A DNA stretch of 18,605 nucleotides, taken from positions 1 to 18,605 of the forward strand of contig JBBAKL010000058.1 in assembly GCA_040403535.1 (NCBI GenBank), written 5' to 3'. This stretch comes from JAHEYG01 sp040403535. Lineage in GTDB: Bacteria; Bacteroidota; Bacteroidia; B-17B0; Aurantibacillaceae. Under the pieces are notes generated by a model that was not told the DNA's origin, made no database searches, and worked only from the letters and a program-made list of their open reading frames with translations. The translations under genes and the position numbers were made by a program. This document shows, piece after piece, positions 1 to 8,488 of the stretch (its first letter is position 1; each line of letters opens with the position of its first letter).

Positions 1-702
1 ATTTTAAGTGGTTTAAACGCGCAGGAGTTGAATCATGAAAGAGAGGAAGCTGAAAAAAAATTCAAGGATTTAATCAGTAAATTCAAAGACGAATATGGCG
101 CCATAAATATTACCTATGCGTTTGGTGTTGGATCGGTATCAGAAGTAGTTGCTCAAAAATGCGATGAATTGAAAACTGATTTAGTAATAATGGGAACCCA
201 AGGTGCAAGCGGATTAAAGAAAATTTTCTTAGGAAGTAATGCGTCATCTGTAATTGAAACTTTGGATACGCCGGTTTTAGCGATTCCTGCCGGCTCTAAA
301 TTCTATGCGCCAAAGAAGATGTTATTTGCAACCAATTATTACAAAAGTGATGTTGCTGTAATTGAAAAATTGGTTGAACTTGCCAAAATCTTTGATTCGG
401 AAATTGTAATTTCTCACATTATTGATGAGGATGATTTTGACGAAGACGAAGCTCTGTATTTAGAAAACTGTACAAAACTGGTTAAAGAGGTAACTCACTA
501 TAATAAAATTTCGCATAAGATTTATAAAGATCACGATATAAAAGAAGGAATTGATGAACTGGTTGCGTCGCAAAAAGCGGATCTTCTTGTTCTTTCTTCC
601 CGCAAACGAAGCTTCTTTGAAAAACTCATCGATAGTAGTTTAACTAAAGAAATGTCATACGATACGTTTGTACCTTTATTGTCGTATAAAATAAACGAAT
701 AG
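1..702 (+). CDS. Tandem universal stress protein (UspA family), 5'-truncated by the window edge
   Basis: The frame is open to the first base, so the gene starts upstream. The in-frame TTG at 28 is not a convincing start, because the residues before it continue the same helix-forming sequence. About 233 residues are visible. The first Usp domain lacks its opening strand and helix but keeps an exact nucleotide-binding signature G-x2-G-x9-G-S in 'MGTQG...LGS' (about 190-240). A second Usp domain starts near 'KKMLFATNY' (about 316). Its equivalent loop, 'SSRKRSFFEKLIDSS', has lost the glycines, so this half probably does not bind ATP in the usual way. One intact and one degenerate domain is common in two-domain UspA proteins of Bacteroidota. 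The expected role is a cytoplasmic stress-response protein of unknown target. A strong terminator follows 49 bases after the stop. Confidence 0.88.
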   Translation: MLSGLNAQELNHEREEAEKKFKDLISKFKDEYGAINITYAFGVGSVSEVVAQKCDELKTDLVIMGTQGASGLKKIFLGSNASSVIETLDTPVLAIPAGSKFYAPKKMLFATNYYKSDVAVIEKLVELAKIFDSEIVISHIIDEDDFDEDEALYLENCTKLVKEVTHYNKISHKIYKDHDIKEGIDELVASQKADLLVLSSRKRSFFEKLIDSSLTKEMSYDTFVPLLSYKINE

Positions 703-750
703 AAAAGCAAGGAGGTATCAAATTAAAGCAGACTTGCAATGAGCAATTGA

Positions 751-778
751 AAAGCAATCCAAAAGGATTGCTTTTTTT
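751..778 (+). terminator. Intrinsic terminator after the UspA gene
   Basis: A perfect 10-bp stem, AAAGCAATCC / GGATTGCTTT (751-760 and 765-774), has an AAAA loop and runs into an unbroken T tract to 778. It lies 49 bases after the UspA stop and ends 29 bases before the next start codon. It should therefore insulate the UspA unit from the downstream secreted-protein gene. Confidence 0.85.
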
Positions 779-806
779 ATTATATTTAGCTAATCAATCT
801 TTACAA

Positions 807-1457
807 ATGAAATGTATTCTTAAAGTCCTTTTAGTTTTTTTTATTTACAGCCATTTAAATGGGCAAACACGAAATGGCATGAAAATGGATAGCGATACAC
901 TTGTTCTAGAAGGACTTTATTCCGGTAAAAATATTTTAATTAAAAATGCATTTGGTCCCGGAGGAATTGGCTTTTGTGTTTTTGAGGTATTGGTGAATGG
1001 TTTGATCACAACCGACGAAATTAACGCGAATTTATTCCAGATTAAATTGGATTATCCTAAACTGGCATTAAAAAACGGTGATAAAGTGAAGGTTGAAATT
1101 AAATATTTTAAAAACTGTTCGCCTCACTCTGAGCCATTGGTCATGAATGCCGGTGCTTTATTAAAGCCCGATGCGGGTAAAGAATCTACGCTTGTGGTGG
1201 ATGGTAAATTTATGTGGGCAAATGTTTTTGTTACAAATCCTCGTATACCGGGTTCTAATAGTTTTAGTATTAAAGAAGTATTGGTTAATAAAAAAAAATT
1301 ATCTGTAAATTTTAATTCGGATGTATTTGAAATTAATTTAACCGCGCTTGCTTTACAAGAAAAGGATAAATGGAATGATGGCGATCATCTGAAAATAGAA
1401 TTCAAGTATCAGACAGGATTTGAGCCTGTCATACTCAACCCCGAGGTGATTAAATAA
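807..1457 (+). CDS. Secreted protein with two homologous repeats, function unknown
   Basis: 216 residues from ATG 807. The frame extends back to a TTG at 747, but that start would place the N-terminus inside the terminator hairpin, while ATG 807 begins a clean signal peptide: basic start, hydrophobic stretch, likely cleavage before Gln20 ('LNG|QTRN'). The mature protein is two copies of one module of roughly 87 residues (about 31-117 and 128-214). Both copies open with T-L-V-[LV]-[ED]-G, share an 'EVLVN' strand, a strand of the form N-x-[LV]-F-[QE]-I-[KN]-L, a 'GDxxKxExKY' segment and 'EP[LV][VI][ML]N'. The pattern suggests two beta-sandwich modules exported to the periplasm or surface. I do not recognise the family. 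It converges with ruvB. A possible -7 element, TATATTTA, sits at 781-788 but no -33 match is visible. Confidence 0.75.
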   Translation: MKCILKVLLVFFIYSHLNGQTRNGMKMDSDTLVLEGLYSGKNILIKNAFGPGGIGFCVFEVLVNGLITTDEINANLFQIKLDYPKLALKNGDKVKVEIKYFKNCSPHSEPLVMNAGALLKPDAGKESTLVVDGKFMWANVFVTNPRIPGSNSFSIKEVLVNKKKLSVNFNSDVFEINLTALALQEKDKWNDGDHLKIEFKYQTGFEPVILNPEVIK

Positions 1458-1466
1458 GATTAATCA

Positions 1467-1494
1467 AAAGAATTTAGTGCTTAGTTAATTCTTT
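1467..1494. terminator. Possible bidirectional terminator between convergent genes
   Basis: An 8-bp inverted repeat, AAAGAATT / AATTCTTT (1467-1474 and 1487-1494), lies in the 66-bp gap between the secreted-protein gene and ruvB. Six A residues follow it on the plus strand. On the minus strand, a second small hairpin (AATCTC / GAGATT) precedes TTTTTT just after the ruvB stop. The stems are AT-rich and weak, so termination here is an inference from position as much as from sequence. Confidence 0.35.
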
Positions 1495-1523
1495 AAAAAA
1501 CAGCTAATCTCAGGGTAAGAGAT

Positions 1524-2555
1524 TTAGTCGTTATCAAACAATCCTCCGCCTTTTTTCCAAATGCTCTTACCCAAATGTTTATAGGCCATTTCGGTGACTT
1601 CTCTTCCGCGAGGTGTGCGGGTTAAATAACCTTCCTGAACTAAAAACGGTTCATATACTTCTTCAATGGTTCCAGGCTCTTCGCCTACCGCTGTGCTAAT
1701 GGTGTTGATGCCAACCGGACCGCCTTTGAATTTCTCAATAATGGCCGTTAAAATGCGATGATCCATTTCATCCAAGCCGTTCTTGTCAACATTTAAGGCT
1801 TTTAAGGAAAATGTGGCAATTTCAATATCAATTTTTCCATTGCCTTTAATTTGTGCGAAGTCGCGAACCCTTCGTAATAAAGCGTTTGCTATACGAGGTG
1901 TACCGCGACTTCGTCTTGCTATTTCATAAGCTGCTTCGTCGCTTATTTCCACATTAAGAATATCGGAGCTACGTTCAACAATGCGTGTAAGTACTTTGCT
2001 GTCGTAGTAATTTAATCTTGAATTTATACCAAACCTTGCTCGTAATGGAGAGGTTAATAAACCACTACGCGTAGTAGCACCCACTAAAGTAAACGGATTT
2101 AATTTGATTTGCACGGTGCGGGCGTTTGGTCCGCTGTCAATCATGATGTCAATTTTAAAATCCTCCATAGCTGAGTACAAATACTCTTCTACAACCGGAC
2201 TTAACCGATGAATCTCATCAATAAATAAAACATCGTTAGGTTCTAAATTGGTAAGTAATCCGGCTAAATCACCCGGCTTATCTAAAACCGGACCGGAAGT
2301 CACCCTTAAGTTTACGCCAAGGTCGTTGGCAATAATATGAGCTAATGTTGTTTTTCCCAAACCGGGCGGACCATGTAAAAGAACATGATCTAAGGATTCC
2401 TGACGTTGCTTTGCCGCCTGAACAAACACTCTTAAATTATCTACAACACTTTCTTGTCCGCTAAAGTCGTCAAACTCTATCGGACGTAACGCTTTTTCAA
2501 TTTCTCTTTCGGATGGCGTTAGGTTTTCTTCGTTTGGATCGAGGTTCTCGTTCAT
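1524..2555 (-). CDS. ruvB: Holliday junction branch migration DNA helicase RuvB
   Basis: 343 residues, the normal RuvB length. RuvB is the hexameric AAA+ motor that, with RuvA, drives branch migration of Holliday junctions before RuvC cleavage in recombinational repair. Visible motifs are Walker A GPPGLGKT (62-69), Walker B with D113-E114 ('LFIDEIH'), sensor 1 GATTRSG (159-165), the arginine finger in LRARFG (R174), and sensor 2 in RGTPRIAN (217-224). A C-terminal winged-helix domain ends with the DNA-contacting TRTPRGR (312-318). The ATG at 2555 is followed by an acidic leader typical of Bacteroidota RuvB. ruvA and ruvC are not adjacent. The gene is transcribed alone, divergent from the macroglobulin gene. 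No sign of damage. Confidence 0.97.
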   Translation of the reverse strand: MNENLDPNEENLTPSEREIEKALRPIEFDDFSGQESVVDNLRVFVQAAKQRQESLDHVLLHGPPGLGKTTLAHIIANDLGVNLRVTSGPVLDKPGDLAGLLTNLEPNDVLFIDEIHRLSPVVEEYLYSAMEDFKIDIMIDSGPNARTVQIKLNPFTLVGATTRSGLLTSPLRARFGINSRLNYYDSKVLTRIVERSSDILNVEISDEAAYEIARRSRGTPRIANALLRRVRDFAQIKGNGKIDIEIATFSLKALNVDKNGLDEMDHRILTAIIEKFKGGPVGINTISTAVGEEPGTIEEVYEPFLVQEGYLTRTPRGREVTEMAYKHLGKSIWKKGGGLFDND

Positions 2556-2590
2556 GCGACTAAATTAGTACGTTTTAAAGCACAGTGTTG

Positions 2591-2603
2591 CTACAATTTG
2601 TAG
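2591..2603. promoter_or_regulatory. 13-bp palindrome in the ruvB / macroglobulin divergent region
   Basis: CTACAA-T-TTGTAG is a perfect palindrome around a single central base. It is 36 bases upstream of the ruvB start and about 200 bases upstream of the favoured macroglobulin start. Its size and symmetry fit a dimeric regulator site, but no regulator is known. In AT-rich DNA such a short palindrome can occur by chance. Apart from this, the 2556-2798 gap shows no gene and no convincing -7/-33 pair on either strand. Confidence 0.2.
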
Positions 2604-2798
2604 TATTTTAATTAATTCATAAAAGCTTATGGAAACTATAACGCCACCGCATCTTATTTATTGCACCCAAAACCAGATATAATAAATATCAAATAGAAAA
2701 TAATAAACGTTAACAATTTCTAACAACTCCAGGTGCAACGAAAAAACGGCACAATGGTAAAAGCAGTAATTTTAATTATCAAAAATCCCAACTCGTTT

Positions 2799-5700
2799 AT
2801 GTGGCTGAATAAGATTAAATGGATGCTGATAGGAGTAGCTATCACAGGATCCGGCGTATGGTTATATAACAACCGCGATATTTTTAAATCACTTACGGGC
2901 AGTTCTTATAATTCAGGACCCGGTTACCGAATCAATCCGGAATTCGCCAGTTATATCAGTGCATTTACAACAGGCTACATTTCTTCAGGTTCAACCATAA
3001 AGGTGAAGTTGAGTTCCGAATTTAATACTGCCACCGAATTGAATACACCGGTTAAAGAAGAGTTGTTTTCTTTTGAACCGGCAATCGAAGGTGAAGCGGT
3101 TTGGCGCGATGCTCAAACACTAGAATTTAAACCTAAAAACCGCTTAGACGCGGGTAAACTTTACAAAGCTACTTTTCATCTTAGTAAATTAGTTGAGGTT
3201 AAAGATGAATTGAAAGAGTTTGAGTTTAACTTTCAATCCATTAAACAATCGGTACAATTACAAGTGAATGATTTAAAATCGTATCATGGAACCGATTACA
3301 AATATTATTCCTTAGCCGGAACAGTTTCTACTGCCGATTTTGCCGATGAAGCCTTAGTTGAACAAACACTTAGCGCTAAACTGGATGCAAAAGATTTAAA
3401 ACTTAAATGGGTTCATAACGAGAAGGAAACCATACATAAATTTTTAATCGATAGCATTGAGCGACCTTATAACGGTACCGATCATGTCAATCTTACTTGC
3501 AATGGAAAATCCTTAAGTCTCGATTATAACGAAACCAAAACCTTGGAAGTGCCCGGCGAGGGACAATTTACTTTGCTTTCAACCAAAGTGGAAAGCGATA
3601 ACGAGCAATTTGTTTTATTAAATTTCTCAAATCCAATCGATCAAAATCAATCCTTGGAGGGTTTAATAAATCTCGGGGATTTTAAGGACATAAAGTTTAT
3701 TGTAAATAATAATCAGGTATTGCTTTATCCGACTGAACTTAAGTCAGGAACTTATACTTTATCGGTTAGCGAAAACGTAAGAGACACTAAAGGTCAACAC
3801 CTCGATAAAGCATCTGAGCATAGTATCGTTATTAACGAATTTAAACCGGCTGTGCGTTTTGCAGGCAGCGGTAATATTTTACCATCTACTAATGGTTTAT
3901 CTATTCCATTCGAAACCGTAAACTTAATGGCGGTAGATGTTAAGATTATTAAGATTTACGAGAATAACGTTTTACAATTCCTGCAACAAAACGATATGGA
4001 TGGCGGCAGCTACATGTCGCAGGTGGGTAAAAAGATTATAGAGAAACGAATTAATCTCGGTATTACCAACCCATCCGACTTCGGGGTGTGGAAAAAGTTT
4101 TCACTCGATTTAAGTTCTTTAATCAAAACCGAACAAGGCGCTATTTACCGTGTGTTTTTAGGATTTAAAAAGGCCTATTCAACGTATCCGTGTTTGGGTA
4201 ATAGTCCGGACGAAAAATTTGAAATGGAAGAAATAAAAGAAGAACAGGATGAAAATGAAGTTTCTTATTTCGGTTATTATTACGATGATTATTACGCTTA
4301 CGACTATAGCGAAGAAGGTGAAGACGGAGATGAGTACAGCTGGAGCAATCGCGATAATCCTTGTAAGACGGCGTACTACCGCCAATACGATCGTACTGTT
4401 TCACGAAATATTTTAGCAACGGATATAGGGCTAACCCTTAAAAAAGGTAACGATGGTAGTTTGTTTGTGGCTGCAAATGATTTATTATCGACGAACCCAT
4501 TAAGTGATGTAACACTTGAACTTTACGATTACCAAAAACAATTGTTGCATACTACTAAAACGAATTCCGACGGACAAGCATTCATTAACATCAAACCAAA
4601 GGCAAGCTTTTTAGTAGCTAAAAAAGATCAGCAACGTGCGTATTTACGGTTGGATGATGGCTCGTCGCTTTCATTAAGTATGTATGATGTGTCGGGTGAT
4701 TATGTGAAAAAAGGAATTAAAGGATTCATCTATGGTGAGCGTGGCGTTTGGCGTCCGGGTGATTCCATATTCTTAAATTTCATTCTGGAAGATAAGTTAG
4801 CATCTATTCCTTCTAACCATCCGGTGATATTTGAATTGACCAATCCGCAAGGTCAACTTTACAAGCGCATCATAAATAATAAGAGCGTGGATGGATTCTA
4901 TAATTTCACGACACTAACCGATAAAAATGTTCCTACCGGATTATGGAATGCTGAGGTAAAAATCGGTTCTATTAAATTTAATAAGAGTATCCGTATCGAA
5001 ACCATCATGCCTAACCGTTTGAAAATACAGGTAGATGTGGCAGATAATAAATTGATAGATGGAACTAAACCAAACAATATTCAGTTACATGCAAATTGGT
5101 TAACCGGCGCCGTGGTACATAATTTGCCGGCAACTATCGATGTGGCTTTAAGTTCATCCTCTACTGAATTTGAAAAATTCAAGAATTACAACTTCGATGA
5201 TCAAACATTGCGTTTTGAATCGCAGCAGTTAAGTGTTTTCAATGATAAATTAGATGATAATGGAAATGCGACGATTCCGTTAAACATTAATCTAGAAAAA
5301 AGCGCTCCCGGTTTTTTAAGAGCTAATTTTAATACCCGTGTATATGAAGAGGGCGGCGCGTTTAGTGTGGATCGATTCTCGATTGATTATTCGCCATATG
5401 CGTATTATACCGGCGTTAAATTACCGGAAGGTGAGAAAAACACGGGCATACTTTATACCGGAAAAGATCATGAAATTCAAATTGCAACGGTTGACTATAA
5501 AGGCAATGCGGTTTCTCGTTCCAATATTAAAGTTGAAATTTATAAACTCGAATGGCGTTGGTGGTGGGATCAGTATAACGATGAGTTAGCCAACTATGCC
5601 AGCGATGAATATCACAAACCCGTGTTTGAAGAAACCATTTCTACTAAAAACGGCAATGGTAAAGTAAAAGTGAATATTAAAGAGAATGAGTGGGGAAGAT

Positions 5701-8444
5701 ATTTAATTCGTGTTCGTGATATTGACGGCGGACATTCTGCTACAGCAGTAACCTATTTCGATTGGTCAAACTGGATGGAGCGTGATGGTGGAGGTGATAA
5801 TAAAATTATTTCCAATATGCTTCAATTCACAACCGATAAAACCGCTTACAAAACCGGAGAAGAAGCTGTTGTTACTATTCCTTCCCCAGCTAAAGGTCGT
5901 GCTTTGGTTACTATTGAAAATGGAAGCCGAGTAGTGGAAGCGCATTGGCTGGAAACCGAAAAAGGCACCACTTTATTTAAATTTAAAATTAAACCGGAGA
6001 TGGCTCCGAACGTTTACGTGCATGTGTCATTAATGCAGCCGCACAAGCGCGAAAATGATTTACCGATACGTATGTACGGTGTGGTGCCAATTAATATCGA
6101 TGATCCGGAAACACATTTAAAGCCAACCATCAGCATGCCTTCTGTTTTGGTACCTGAACAAAATGTTACTATAACAGTTGGTGAAGAAAATAACAAAGAG
6201 ATGGCTTTTACGTTAGCAGTGGTTGATGAAGGTTTATTGGATATCACCCGATTTAAAACGCCAAATCCTTGGAGCAACTTCTATAGTAAAGAAGCACTGG
6301 GTGTAAAAACCTGGGATATGTACGATAATGTAATTGGTGCTTTTGGTGCCGAATTAGAAAGGGTTTTGAGTATTGGTGGTGACGGTAGCGAAGCAGGTGA
6401 CGATGGTGCAAAAGCGAATCGCTTTAAGCCAATGGTGCGTTTCTTTGGTCCTTTTCACTTAAACAAAGGCGAGAAAAAGGATGTGAAGTTTAAATTACCA
6501 ATGTATGTAGGTTCTGTACGTACTATGTTAATAGCAGGACACAAAGGTGCGTACGGTCATGCCGAAAAAACCACTCCTGTTAAAGCACCATTAATGGTAT
6601 TAGGTACCTTACCGCGTGTGTTAAGTGTAACCGAGGAGGTGAAATTACCGGTGTCTGTTTTTGGTGGAGATAAAAATGTGGGTTCAACCTCTGTAAAAGT
6701 AGAGGTGAATGGTTTGTTGCAATCGATTGGAGGTAATTCGAAGACCGTTAGTGTAGGTAAAGATGATGAGAAATTAGTGGTGTTTGACCTGAAGGTGAAA
6801 AATGAAACAGGTATTGCTAAGGTGAAGATCACGGCTAATGGCGGCGGACACACCTCCGTATACGAAATGGAACTGGATGTACGTAATCCTAATCCTTATC
6901 AAACTACCAGCAAAGATTTTTGGGTGGATGCCGGAAAATCGGAGAAGGGCGCCGTTAACGCTACCGGTTTAGCAGGCACCAATAGCGGTGTTCTGGAATT
7001 GTCGACTATTCCTCCTGTAAATCTGGAAGAGCGTTTAAATTATTTAATTTCCTATCCGCACGGATGTATTGAGCAAACGACTTCTCAAACATTTGCTCAA
7101 TTGTATTTAAGTGATATTATGGATTTAAGTGCCGAACGCAAAACGGAAATCGAAAAGAACATTAAGTATGGTATAAGCGAAATAAGAAAATTCCAATTAA
7201 CCAGTGGAGCAATGGCCTACTGGCAAGGCATGAATGAACCTAATGAATGGGGGTCAACTTATGCCGGACATTTCTTGGTTTTAGCCGAGAAAAAAGGATA
7301 CAGTTTACCCGGCGGAATGAAAAAGAGTTTAATGAATTTTTTGCAAACGTCATCACTCAATTATGAATTCGCTAAAAATAAATACTGGAACAATGACATC
7401 ATGCAAGCCTACCGTTTGTATGTATTAGCGTTGGCCAATCAACCAAGCTTAAGTGCTATGAATCGTTTGCGCGAATTTTATGGTTTGTCAGAACAAGCAC
7501 GTTGGTTATTAGCAGGGGCCTATGCTAAAATTGGACAAATTGATGAAGCTGAGAAGATAATTTCTAAAGCAAGTATAACAATTGCGCCTTATTCGGTTAA
7601 CTATTATACTTATGGTTCATCTGACAGAGATATGGCAATCATTTTACAAACGCTTTGCTTAATGAACAAGAAACAACAAGCCTTTGCACAATTGAAAAAA
7701 GTGTCGGATGTACTTTCCAGTAAATCCTGGTTAAGTACGCAAACCACAGCATTTGGTTTAGTATCTGTTGCAGAATTTATTAAGAAATTCGGTGGTGCTT
7801 CAGCCATGCAGGCCGTTGTGAATGTAAATGGAAAAGAGGTGGATATAAAAGGAAATGCGGCCATCACTCAAGTGCCAATTTTATTTAAGGGCGCTAACAC
7901 TATCAGTTATTCCATTCAGAACAATGGCAAAGGCATGTTATATGCCCGTTTAATTAACAGAGGAAAACCACCAATAGGTGAAGAAAAAGAAGGAAATGAG
8001 AACATTGCTGTTACTGCCGTATATAAGGACATGAATGGAAATGTGATTGATCCGTCGCACATGGAACAAGGAAGTAACTTTATGCTTTCTGTTACTGTGA
8101 AAAATCTGGGTTTGATGGGTGAATTAAAAAATCTAGCCCTCATCAATTACATTCCGAGCGGTTGGGAAATTCACAATACACGCATGGATGGAAATGAATC
8201 GGCAGTAAAAAATTCATCTTACGATTATCAGGATATTAAAGACGATAAAGTCATGACCTATTTTGATTTATATACAAATGAGAGCAAAACGTTTAATATT
8301 CCTGTGAATGCAAGTTATTCAGGCAAGTATTATTTACCGGCAATCAATGTGGAGGCGATGTACGATAAGAGTGTTTATGCACGCACCAAAGGACAATGGA
8401 TAAAAGTGGTGAAGCAAAAAAGTAACAGCGTAGCGAGTAAATAG
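2799..8444 (+). CDS. Bacterial alpha-2-macroglobulin (YfhM-like), membrane-anchored, thioester-containing
   Basis: About 1,880 residues. Bacterial macroglobulins are periplasmic baits: a protease cuts the bait region, the protein collapses and the thioester captures the attacker. After a short basic N-terminus there is one membrane segment ('MLIGVAITGSGVWLY'); no lipobox cysteine, unlike E. coli YfhM. Landmarks in order: N-terminal MG domains; an acidic, Tyr-rich insert (4209-4337); an A2M_N-type segment with 'GERGVWRPGD' (4734-4763); bait-region-type domain (about 5817-6280); the A2M domain with 'MVRFFGPF' (about 6420-6670); the thioester CIEQ (Cys codon 7065-7067) starting the helical domain; and a C-terminal MG10-like domain. 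The frame stays open back to GTG 2733, with ATGs at 2754, 2799 and 2823. I prefer 2799 because it puts a short basic tail directly before the membrane segment, but no ribosome site settles it. It precedes pbpC, the classic pairing. Confidence 0.93.
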   Translation: MWLNKIKWMLIGVAITGSGVWLYNNRDIFKSLTGSSYNSGPGYRINPEFASYISAFTTGYISSGSTIKVKLSSEFNTATELNTPVKEELFSFEPAIEGEAVWRDAQTLEFKPKNRLDAGKLYKATFHLSKLVEVKDELKEFEFNFQSIKQSVQLQVNDLKSYHGTDYKYYSLAGTVSTADFADEALVEQTLSAKLDAKDLKLKWVHNEKETIHKFLIDSIERPYNGTDHVNLTCNGKSLSLDYNETKTLEVPGEGQFTLLSTKVESDNEQFVLLNFSNPIDQNQSLEGLINLGDFKDIKFIVNNNQVLLYPTELKSGTYTLSVSENVRDTKGQHLDKASEHSIVINEFKPAVRFAGSGNILPSTNGLSIPFETVNLMAVDVKIIKIYENNVLQFLQQNDMDGGSYMSQVGKKIIEKRINLGITNPSDFGVWKKFSLDLSSLIKTEQGAIYRVFLGFKKAYSTYPCLGNSPDEKFEMEEIKEEQDENEVSYFGYYYDDYYAYDYSEEGEDGDEYSWSNRDNPCKTAYYRQYDRTVSRNILATDIGLTLKKGNDGSLFVAANDLLSTNPLSDVTLELYDYQKQLLHTTKTNSDGQAFINIKPKASFLVAKKDQQRAYLRLDDGSSLSLSMYDVSGDYVKKGIKGFIYGERGVWRPGDSIFLNFILEDKLASIPSNHPVIFELTNPQGQLYKRIINNKSVDGFYNFTTLTDKNVPTGLWNAEVKIGSIKFNKSIRIETIMPNRLKIQVDVADNKLIDGTKPNNIQLHANWLTGAVVHNLPATIDVALSSSSTEFEKFKNYNFDDQTLRFESQQLSVFNDKLDDNGNATIPLNINLEKSAPGFLRANFNTRVYEEGGAFSVDRFSIDYSPYAYYTGVKLPEGEKNTGILYTGKDHEIQIATVDYKGNAVSRSNIKVEIYKLEWRWWWDQYNDELANYASDEYHKPVFEETISTKNGNGKVKVNIKENEWGRYLIRVRDIDGGHSATAVTYFDWSNWMERDGGGDNKIISNMLQFTTDKTAYKTGEEAVVTIPSPAKGRALVTIENGSRVVEAHWLETEKGTTLFKFKIKPEMAPNVYVHVSLMQPHKRENDLPIRMYGVVPINIDDPETHLKPTISMPSVLVPEQNVTITVGEENNKEMAFTLAVVDEGLLDITRFKTPNPWSNFYSKEALGVKTWDMYDNVIGAFGAELERVLSIGGDGSEAGDDGAKANRFKPMVRFFGPFHLNKGEKKDVKFKLPMYVGSVRTMLIAGHKGAYGHAEKTTPVKAPLMVLGTLPRVLSVTEEVKLPVSVFGGDKNVGSTSVKVEVNGLLQSIGGNSKTVSVGKDDEKLVVFDLKVKNETGIAKVKITANGGGHTSVYEMELDVRNPNPYQTTSKDFWVDAGKSEKGAVNATGLAGTNSGVLELSTIPPVNLEERLNYLISYPHGCIEQTTSQTFAQLYLSDIMDLSAERKTEIEKNIKYGISEIRKFQLTSGAMAYWQGMNEPNEWGSTYAGHFLVLAEKKGYSLPGGMKKSLMNFLQTSSLNYEFAKNKYWNNDIMQAYRLYVLALANQPSLSAMNRLREFYGLSEQARWLLAGAYAKIGQIDEAEKIISKASITIAPYSVNYYTYGSSDRDMAIILQTLCLMNKKQQAFAQLKKVSDVLSSKSWLSTQTTAFGLVSVAEFIKKFGGASAMQAVVNVNGKEVDIKGNAAITQVPILFKGANTISYSIQNNGKGMLYARLINRGKPPIGEEKEGNENIAVTAVYKDMNGNVIDPSHMEQGSNFMLSVTVKNLGLMGELKNLALINYIPSGWEIHNTRMDGNESAVKNSSYDYQDIKDDKVMTYFDLYTNESKTFNIPVNASYSGKYYLPAINVEAMYDKSVYARTKGQWIKVVKQKSNSVASK

Positions 8445-8450
8445 TATTTC

Positions 8451-8485
8451 GCCCTCTCCTTTGGGGAGAGGGATGGGGTGAGGTT
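8451..8485. repeat. REP-like palindromic element between the macroglobulin gene and pbpC
   Basis: CCCTCTCC (8452-8459) pairs perfectly with GGAGAGGG (8465-8472) around a five-base loop, followed by a G-rich tail 'ATGGGGTGAGG'. The whole is much richer in G+C than its surroundings. It looks like the short intergenic palindromes dispersed in many bacterial genomes, with a 'CCCTCTCC...GGAGAGGG...GGGGTGAGG' pattern. I see only one copy in this window, so dispersal is inferred from resemblance. It fills nearly all of the 44-bp gap, and its tail contributes a purine-rich TGAGG just upstream of the pbpC ATG. Confidence 0.6.
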
Positions 8486-8488
8486 CAA

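Noticed and set aside
28..702. Complete UspA gene starting at TTG 28
   Set aside because: The frame is open to base 1 and the first Usp domain lacks its N-terminal strand and helix, so the gene must start outside the window.
747..806. N-terminal extension of the secreted repeat protein from TTG 747
   Set aside because: It would overlap the terminator hairpin at 751-778 and bury the signal peptide that begins cleanly at ATG 807.
4165..4419. Two overlapping minus-strand open frames, one very hydrophobic, inside the macroglobulin gene
   Set aside because: They are the complement of the acidic, Tyr-rich codons (GAA, GAT, TAT read back as Phe, Ile, Val), which explains both their openness and their membrane-like look. 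The plus-strand gene is certain here.
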